From Pseudomonas sp. MH9.2 (GTDB lineage: Bacteria > Pseudomonadota > Gammaproteobacteria > Pseudomonadales > Pseudomonadaceae): 64,000 bases of DNA. The DNA lies in contig NZ_CP133784.1 in assembly GCF_034353875.1 (NCBI RefSeq), positions 124,001 to 188,000 on the forward strand. The letters are read 5' to 3'. Positions 58,694 to 64,000 of this stretch are shown here, in pieces. The notes below the pieces were generated by a model. That model saw only the letters and a program-made list of their open reading frames with translations, was not told where the DNA came from and did no database searches. How positions within the stretch are numbered: position 1 is the stretch's first letter; every line of letters starts with the position of its first letter. The position numbers and the translations under genes are program-made.

Positions 58694-60373
58694 TCACGCC
58701 AACAACCGATGGCAGAAGTACACCACCAGCACACCCGCAGCCAACGTCACATACGGCAATATGCCTGCGCGCCTGGCGCCGTCATCTGCCTGGATATACA
58801 GGTCGGTCATCATGGCGGCCGGGAAGCGGCCCTTGTCTTGTACGTAGTGCCGATAGAAGAACACCGGGATGATCAGCAGCGCCAGCAGCACGCCGGTGAA
58901 CAGGGTGCCTGCGCCCCAGATGTCGGCGCCAAGGCCCATGCACGCGAGGTTGACGAAGCTCAGTACGCCCCCCAGGACCAGCAACACGGTTGGCGCTTTG
59001 TACGGGCGCACCCAGTCCGGGCGGTCCATGCGGTGGATCCAGCCGGCGTTGAGGTTGAGGAAGTTGAAGATGATGTAGCTGACGTTGGACGCCGCGAGGA
59101 CGAACACGTAGTCGGACATCAGCAACAGCAGCAGGTTGAACGACAGGTCGGTCCACATGGCTGCGGTGGGGGCACCGTGTTCGTTGGTGCGGCCCAGGTA
59201 TTTCGGCAGCCAGCCATCCACGGAGGCCTGGTACAAGGTGCGCGACGAGCCGGACATCGAGGTCATGATCGCCAGCAAGGTGGCGAGGATCAGCATAATC
59301 AGGACGATATTGGCGACTAGCTTGCCGCCACCGATGCTGTCGGCCATGGCCTGACCCACGCCCATGCCACTGTAGATAGCCGGGGACAGCAGGCCGCTGT
59401 AGACCGCTGGGGTGGTGATTACGCCGTTGGCATCCACCACCGCCGCGCTGACCAGTTGACCGAGACCCAGGCTGCCCTGAAATGCCATGGGCACTAGGGT
59501 GAACACCAGAATGCACAGCAGACCGGCATAGAAAATCGCCTTGAAGGTGTCACGCTTAGGGTCTTTGAACTCGCGGGTGTAGCACACGGCGGTCTCGAAA
59601 CCGTAGGTCGACCACGCGGCCATGAACAAGCCACCGGCCATCAACGACCAACCGGAAATGTCCCAGGCGCCATCAATGACCAGCCCGCCAGCATCGTGAG
59701 CCAAGGGATACAGCGGCAGGAAGTTAGCGTGGGTGGCATCGCCGGTCAGCAACGGCACCACGCCGACCAACAGCAGCGGGATCAGTGAGGTGACGCCGAG
59801 GATCAAGGTCAGGCGCGCCGAGCGCAGGATGCCGCCGTGTTGCACCGCGAACACCCCGAGCAGAATCACCACGCCCACGAGGAAGGTTGCGTTCAGGCGC
59901 AGGGACAACCCGCTTTTGATCCAGCCAAGGTCCAGCAGCGTTAACTGCCACGTATTGATCAGTGCATCGGGTGCAAACAACGCAGTGAGGATATAGCCGG
60001 CCGCCAGCCCCGAACCAATGGATAGCACCGGCGACCACGCCAGCCAGTTGCACCACACGGACACCGGGGCGATCAGCTTGCTGTAACGCACCCAGGCCAC
60101 GGCACCATAGACCGATGCACCACCGGATTTATGCGGAAACAACCCGGCGATTTCGGCGTAGGTGAAGGCCTGGATAAAGCCGAACAGGATCGAAATGATC
60201 CAGACGATCCATGCCGGTTTACCCACCGTTGCGGCAATCGCACCAATGGAGAACAAGACCAGTGCCGGTACGCCGCTGGCGACCCAGAACGCACCTCTCC
60301 AGTCAATTTTGCGATGCAGGCTGCCGGCCGTCTGGCCTTCCTGCGGTACGGTCTCGAACGTAGTCGCTTCCAT
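58694..60373 (-). CDS. APC-family amino acid/amine permease
   Basis: A 559-residue permease of the amino acid-polyamine-organocation superfamily with about 12-14 hydrophobic segments. FIQAFTYAEIAGLFPHKSGG and GASVYGAVAWVRY carry the APC consensus in the first helices; WSTYGFETAVCYTREFKDPK is the typical middle motif. It lies downstream of tdm and tmm on the same strand with a 217-base gap. Transport of a methylated amine or derived amino compound is inferred from that context only. Confidence 0.85.
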   Translation of the reverse strand: MEATTFETVPQEGQTAGSLHRKIDWRGAFWVASGVPALVLFSIGAIAATVGKPAWIVWIISILFGFIQAFTYAEIAGLFPHKSGGASVYGAVAWVRYSKLIAPVSVWCNWLAWSPVLSIGSGLAAGYILTALFAPDALINTWQLTLLDLGWIKSGLSLRLNATFLVGVVILLGVFAVQHGGILRSARLTLILGVTSLIPLLLVGVVPLLTGDATHANFLPLYPLAHDAGGLVIDGAWDISGWSLMAGGLFMAAWSTYGFETAVCYTREFKDPKRDTFKAIFYAGLLCILVFTLVPMAFQGSLGLGQLVSAAVVDANGVITTPAVYSGLLSPAIYSGMGVGQAMADSIGGGKLVANIVLIMLILATLLAIMTSMSGSSRTLYQASVDGWLPKYLGRTNEHGAPTAAMWTDLSFNLLLLLMSDYVFVLAASNVSYIIFNFLNLNAGWIHRMDRPDWVRPYKAPTVLLVLGGVLSFVNLACMGLGADIWGAGTLFTGVLLALLIIPVFFYRHYVQDKGRFPAAMMTDLYIQADDGARRAGILPYVTLAAGVLVVYFCHRLLA

Positions 60374-60589
60374 TTCTGTTATCCCATGTGTAAGTAGAGT
60401 TGTCGGGGGCAGTCGGAAGTTGAACCAGCATCCCCTCCGTCGAGCCGGAACAGCGTATTCGGCAGACGTCAGGGTGCCGGTCAGCGAGTGCTTGCGGTCT
60501 TGTTTAAAGACTCTTGGTCTCGCTGGTTGGCAACGCAGTAACAGTGTTCGATTAACAGTGTTCGGTGCTGCAATGACGTGTTCTATCGC

Positions 60590-62932
60590 TTAACTGCGCA
60601 CCCGGCTTTTGTCCGGGTCGTAGAAAATCGGTGCCATGACCTGGGCGTCGATACGCTTCTGCAAACCATCGACCTTGCCCACTTGCAGCGTTGTGCCCAC
60701 GTCGGCACAAGCGACATCCACCCGGCACAACGCGATATTGCTGGCCAGCAACGGTGAGCGGCAGGCACTGGTGACCACGCCGACCTGCGCGCGGCCGCTG
60801 TACACGCCATCGCCGTGATGCGCGCCTTCGTTGCCACTCAATTGCAGGCCTACCAGCTTGTGCATCGGATTGGCACTGCGTCGCAGCAGGGCGTCGCGGC
60901 CGATGAAGTCGTCGGTTTTGCTCTTGAGTGGCACGCTGAAGCCGATCCCTGCTTCAAAAGGATCGGTCTGGTCGCTGAATTCGTACCCGGCAAATATCAG
61001 CCCGGCTTCGATGCGCAGCATGTCCAGCGCTTCAAGGCCCAGCGGGACGATGCCCAGCGGTTCGCCCAGTTGCCAGACGCGATCCCAGACCCGCTCGGCG
61101 TCTTGCGGCTGACACCAGACTTCATAGCCCAGCTCGCCGGTGTAGCCGGTGCGGGAAATCATCAACGGGCAACCGTCGTAGTTGTCCAGCCGACCAACCA
61201 GAAAACGGAACCAGCCCAGTGCTTCCACGGTCGGCTGAGTGGCTGGGGTCCAGACCATTTGTTTGAGCAACTCACGGCTCAATGGCCCTTGCACCGACAG
61301 GTTGTGAATCTGCTCGCTGGCAGACTTGACCCAGACTTTCATCCCGAGTTTTTGCGCTTGCTCACGCAACCAGACCCCGGCGTAATCCTCGCCACAGATC
61401 CAGCGGAAGTTGTCCTGCCCCAGACGTAAGAGGGTGCCGTCGTCGAGCATGCCGCCGTGTTCGTGGCACATCGCCGAATACACCACTTGGCCGATGGCCA
61501 GGCGCCGGACGTCGCGGGTCAGGCAGTACTGGAGCAGGGCTTCAGCGTCCGGGCCGATGATTTCGAATTTGCGCAGGGCGGTCAGGTCCATCACCGCCAC
61601 CCGTTCGCGGCAGCCGTAATATTCATCGATGGCGCCGAACCCGTCATAGCGCAGCGGCAACCACCAGTTGCGGTAGTCGGTGAAGCTGCCGGTGAGGGCG
61701 CTGGTGCGAGAGTGAAAGCCAGACTCACGAGTCAGCGTCGGGTCGGCATCAGCAGTTTTTCGAGTGGCCATGGCGATAGAAAAGCGCTCCTTGTCGGAAT
61801 AGACACGAATCTGGATGTCGGTCGGGTTCCAGCCGTTGGCCGGGTCAATGTCATCCGGGCACGACGAACTGGCGCAGACCAGATCGGTCATGGCCCGCAA
61901 CAAAACGTAATCTCCCGGTCTGGACCAGGGTTCATCCAGGGTCATTTGCTGGTGGGCATCGATCCCTGTGTTGAAGAAAAAGTTGATGGCCGGCCAACCG
62001 CTGCGGGCTTGTACCCCGAAGGATTCCAGCGCGCGACTGATGTTGTCACTGCAGTTGTCGTGCCCAAAATAGCCGTGACTTTCGTAGTAGCGAGCGGCGC
62101 ACGCCAGGGCAAAGGAGTCATGGCGGCCCACGGTGTCGCGCACCACTTCCAGCATGGGCTGCATCTGCCGGTCGAAAAACTTGGCGAACAGGCCCGGAGC
62201 GGGGTAGGCGTTACCGTTGAGGGTCCGCGTGACGGTTTGGTCCAGGTCCAGCTCTTGCTGGCGATCCAGTGCCCGGCGATTGAGGGCGACGAAATCCGAG
62301 CATTGCCGTCCGGCAACGTCAAGCACCTGGATGTACTGGCCCTGGCGCACGGTGTAGCTGTGCGCAGTGCCCGCGCGAACGGTGAACTCCTGCAGCGGCT
62401 CACCTAACGGCTCGGGCAGGGGCGGGACCAGAATCGACGAGGGATTGGCCCGCTGCACGATCAGTCGCAACTCGCTGGCCGTCTGTTGCAGATCGACCGC
62501 GCCGGGCTCACTCGGCGCAGCGACGATGACCAATAATGATTCGCCCGCCACGAAGCTGCGGCTGTACCCGGCAGGTGAGTCTTCGTCCCACAGCGAAGCC
62601 GAATCGGGAAGTCGATGCGGATCGACGCCGCGCTTGCCCAGCGCTTGCACAATGCGTCGGGTTTGCAGGCTGGGTTCAGCGAGCTGCGTCGCGATAAACC
62701 GGCACCCCCATGTAGCCACCAGCCCCAACGCCGCCAGGGTTGTGCGCCCTAGTCGGTCGAACGCCAGCAGCTCGCAGGGTTGCAACCCTTCGATATCGAT
62801 CACTTGCAGGGTGTCGCCGGGTTCCAGGGCGATCAGCGTCAGGCCGCCACCGGCTACCCGATAGCGCTCAATCGCGGGCGCCCGGGCAAACAACCCCGGT
62901 TCCCAAGGGTGCGAAACACTCGGTGCACTCAT
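60590..62932 (-). CDS. tdm: DUF1989-GcvT fusion, probable trimethylamine N-oxide demethylase (Tdm)
   Basis: A 780-residue fusion. Residues about 1-170 are a DUF1989-like domain; about 175-375 a second DUF1989 domain with VLDVAGRQCSDFVAL, YFGHDNCSDN and CASSSCPDD, whose cysteines and histidine suit zinc binding. From about 400 a GcvT/aminomethyltransferase tetrahydrofolate domain follows (YRNWWLPLRYDGFGAIDEYY, SRTGYTGELGYEVW, GLEALDMLRIEAGL). This architecture is that of Tdm, which splits TMAO to dimethylamine and formaldehyde. The gene follows tmm with a 29-base gap, which strongly supports the call; other DUF1989-GcvT proteins exist. Confidence 0.85.
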   Translation of the reverse strand: MSAPSVSHPWEPGLFARAPAIERYRVAGGGLTLIALEPGDTLQVIDIEGLQPCELLAFDRLGRTTLAALGLVATWGCRFIATQLAEPSLQTRRIVQALGKRGVDPHRLPDSASLWDEDSPAGYSRSFVAGESLLVIVAAPSEPGAVDLQQTASELRLIVQRANPSSILVPPLPEPLGEPLQEFTVRAGTAHSYTVRQGQYIQVLDVAGRQCSDFVALNRRALDRQQELDLDQTVTRTLNGNAYPAPGLFAKFFDRQMQPMLEVVRDTVGRHDSFALACAARYYESHGYFGHDNCSDNISRALESFGVQARSGWPAINFFFNTGIDAHQQMTLDEPWSRPGDYVLLRAMTDLVCASSSCPDDIDPANGWNPTDIQIRVYSDKERFSIAMATRKTADADPTLTRESGFHSRTSALTGSFTDYRNWWLPLRYDGFGAIDEYYGCRERVAVMDLTALRKFEIIGPDAEALLQYCLTRDVRRLAIGQVVYSAMCHEHGGMLDDGTLLRLGQDNFRWICGEDYAGVWLREQAQKLGMKVWVKSASEQIHNLSVQGPLSRELLKQMVWTPATQPTVEALGWFRFLVGRLDNYDGCPLMISRTGYTGELGYEVWCQPQDAERVWDRVWQLGEPLGIVPLGLEALDMLRIEAGLIFAGYEFSDQTDPFEAGIGFSVPLKSKTDDFIGRDALLRRSANPMHKLVGLQLSGNEGAHHGDGVYSGRAQVGVVTSACRSPLLASNIALCRVDVACADVGTTLQVGKVDGLQKRIDAQVMAPIFYDPDKSRVRS

Positions 62933-62961
62933 GCGGATGCTCCTTTATCTGGCGTACAGGC

Positions 62962-64000
62962 TCAGCCGACGGATTTGATGGCAGTGGGCACATCGCCCAG
63001 ATACGCGGCCATGGAGTCGTCCAGTGCTTCGAGCCAGGGCGTGTGATGGGGCGGTGATTGGGTGCCGGTCATCAGCGAGCGATAGGACTTGTCGCGATAC
63101 CCCATGATGTTTTCGGCTTTGTCGTGCTTCCAGTTCAGGAAGGTGTCGTTGACGGCGGGGATATCGAAGCTCGGGTAGTCAGTGGCATCCACCAGTTGCT
63201 GAATGTATGAGCCTTGGAATTCGAACATTTGCGGGGTGGTTTCCAGCGCCAGCTCACGCGCTTGCGATTGTTTGCTGTCAGCGATCATGTGGGTCTGATC
63301 GGGCAGGTCGATGCGTTTCAGAATCACGTCGCGGGCATACCAGGCCTGAGCGTCGAACATGTTGAACGAGTACCACTGGTCCTGCATGCCGAGGTACATC
63401 ATCTGCGGGTTGGATTCCCAGAAAATGCCCTTGTACAGGTTCATCGGCCACAGACGGTTGTCGGTCTTGAGGCACAGTTCGTCCGGCAGGAACGGGAAGT
63501 TATGTTTGTAGCCGGTGCAGAGGATCACCGCATCGATGTGCTTGTGGCTGCCATCGATGAAGTACGCGCGGTTTTTCTCCAGGCGTTGCAGCAGCGGCTT
63601 TTCTTCCCAGTTGGCAGGCCAGTCATACGCCATCGGCTCGGTGCGGTAGCAACTGGTAATGCTGCGGGCGCCGTATTTGTAGCATTGCGAGCCGATATCC
63701 TCGGCCGAGTAGCTGCTGCCGATCAGCAACAGATCCTTGCCCTTGAATTCCAGCGCATCGCGGAAATCGTGAGCATGCAGGATGCGCCCGCCGAAATGTT
63801 CGAAACCGGGAAAATACGGCATGTTCGGCGTCGAGAAATGGCCGCTGGCGTTGATGACGTAATCGAACTCTTCCGAGGTCCGGGTATTGCTGTTGTGGTC
63901 TTGGGCGACGACTGTAAAGCGCTTGCTTTGCGGGTCGTAGCTGACGTGGCGCACCGCGTTATTAAAGCGGATGTAATCGCGAACCCCGGCCTTTTCGACG
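62962..64000 (-). CDS. tmm: Trimethylamine monooxygenase (flavin-containing), 5' part outside window
   Basis: The C-terminal 346 residues of a flavin-containing monooxygenase read through the window edge. NASGHFSTPNMPYFPGFEHF, LLIGSSYSAEDIGSQCYKYG (the NADPH Rossmann region), SCYRTEPMAYDWP and YLGMQDQWYSFNMFDAQAWY are close to bacterial Tmm. An in-frame GTG at 63954 is not the start because homology continues to base 64000. Tmm oxidises trimethylamine to TMAO; the adjacent tdm would take TMAO further. The N-terminal FAD domain cannot be seen here. Confidence 0.9.
   Translation of the reverse strand, partial: VEKAGVRDYIRFNNAVRHVSYDPQSKRFTVVAQDHNSNTRTSEEFDYVINASGHFSTPNMPYFPGFEHFGGRILHAHDFRDALEFKGKDLLLIGSSYSAEDIGSQCYKYGARSITSCYRTEPMAYDWPANWEEKPLLQRLEKNRAYFIDGSHKHIDAVILCTGYKHNFPFLPDELCLKTDNRLWPMNLYKGIFWESNPQMMYLGMQDQWYSFNMFDAQAWYARDVILKRIDLPDQTHMIADSKQSQARELALETTPQMFEFQGSYIQQLVDATDYPSFDIPAVNDTFLNWKHDKAENIMGYRDKSYRSLMTGTQSPPHHTPWLEALDDSMAAYLGDVPTAIKSVG

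Overview
The window looks like a chromosomal segment of a Pseudomonas-type gammaproteobacterium. It is GC-rich with ATGA-coupled operons, carries a Pseudomonas-style REP hairpin at about 10.7 kb, and its right half holds typical pseudomonad genes (lldD, pcs, FUSC exporter, GGDEF protein, tmm/tdm). No tRNA, rRNA, CRISPR array or origin was recognised.

Region 1 (118-22224) is the most striking part: a compact island devoted to iron-sulfur (Fe-S) metabolism. It opens with a MarR-type regulator carrying a cysteine-rich tail, divergent from an aconitase. A second copy of the same regulator follows, divergent from a complete SUF-type assembly operon: two A-type carriers, sufB, sufC, sufD, sufS, a SufU-like scaffold, BolA, a monothiol CGFS glutaredoxin and an Nfu protein. 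The same strand continues with folE, lipA, a rhodanese, an Mrp-DUF971 fusion, a second Nfu-like protein, selO, a SagB-type nitroreductase, a 41-codon ORF, moaA and ilvD. Cluster-making proteins therefore sit beside extra copies of Fe-S client enzymes (aconitase, lipoyl synthase, MoaA, dihydroxy-acid dehydratase). The two divergent promoters share a 23-bp element and a downstream CGATACTAT box at identical spacing, which points to common control by the paired regulators. I read this as an inducible Fe-S resilience or self-protection island. sufC as given carries a one-base frameshift in a T run.

Region 2 (22.2-38 kb) is a mosaic of accessory and decaying DNA. It holds an orphan DUF2384 antitoxin, IS1182, IS66 and MITE-like remnants, the 3' end of a group II intron, a nuclease fragment, and a 4.1-kb AT-rich module bounded by perfect 27-bp inverted repeats that contains a truncated metallophosphoesterase and an unrecognised 564-residue protein. 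Mixed in are intact small units: LysR/azoreductase, DUF167, DUF2986 and NmrA/HxlR. A frameshifted aldo/keto reductase and an internally deleted LysR gene complete it.

Region 3 (38-55.9 kb) is more orderly: phosphatidylcholine synthase, an exported sulfatase divergent from a predicted lipoprotein formylglycine-generating enzyme, several acetyltransferases, a CAP protein, a PhyH dioxygenase, a SleB-type hydrolase, ThpR, Nudix and GT2 proteins, and an lldD-FUSC operon with a divergent LysR regulator. IS1182 fragments interrupt it at about 51.6-52.6 kb.

Region 4 (55.9-64 kb) starts with IS66 and IS630 debris around an etfA fragment, then a GGDEF diguanylate cyclase. It ends with a trimethylamine-catabolism block read leftward: tmm (cut by the window edge), tdm (DUF1989-GcvT) and an APC permease. 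Several breaks in the window are single-base deletions, so read-level checks would help separate real decay from sequencing error.
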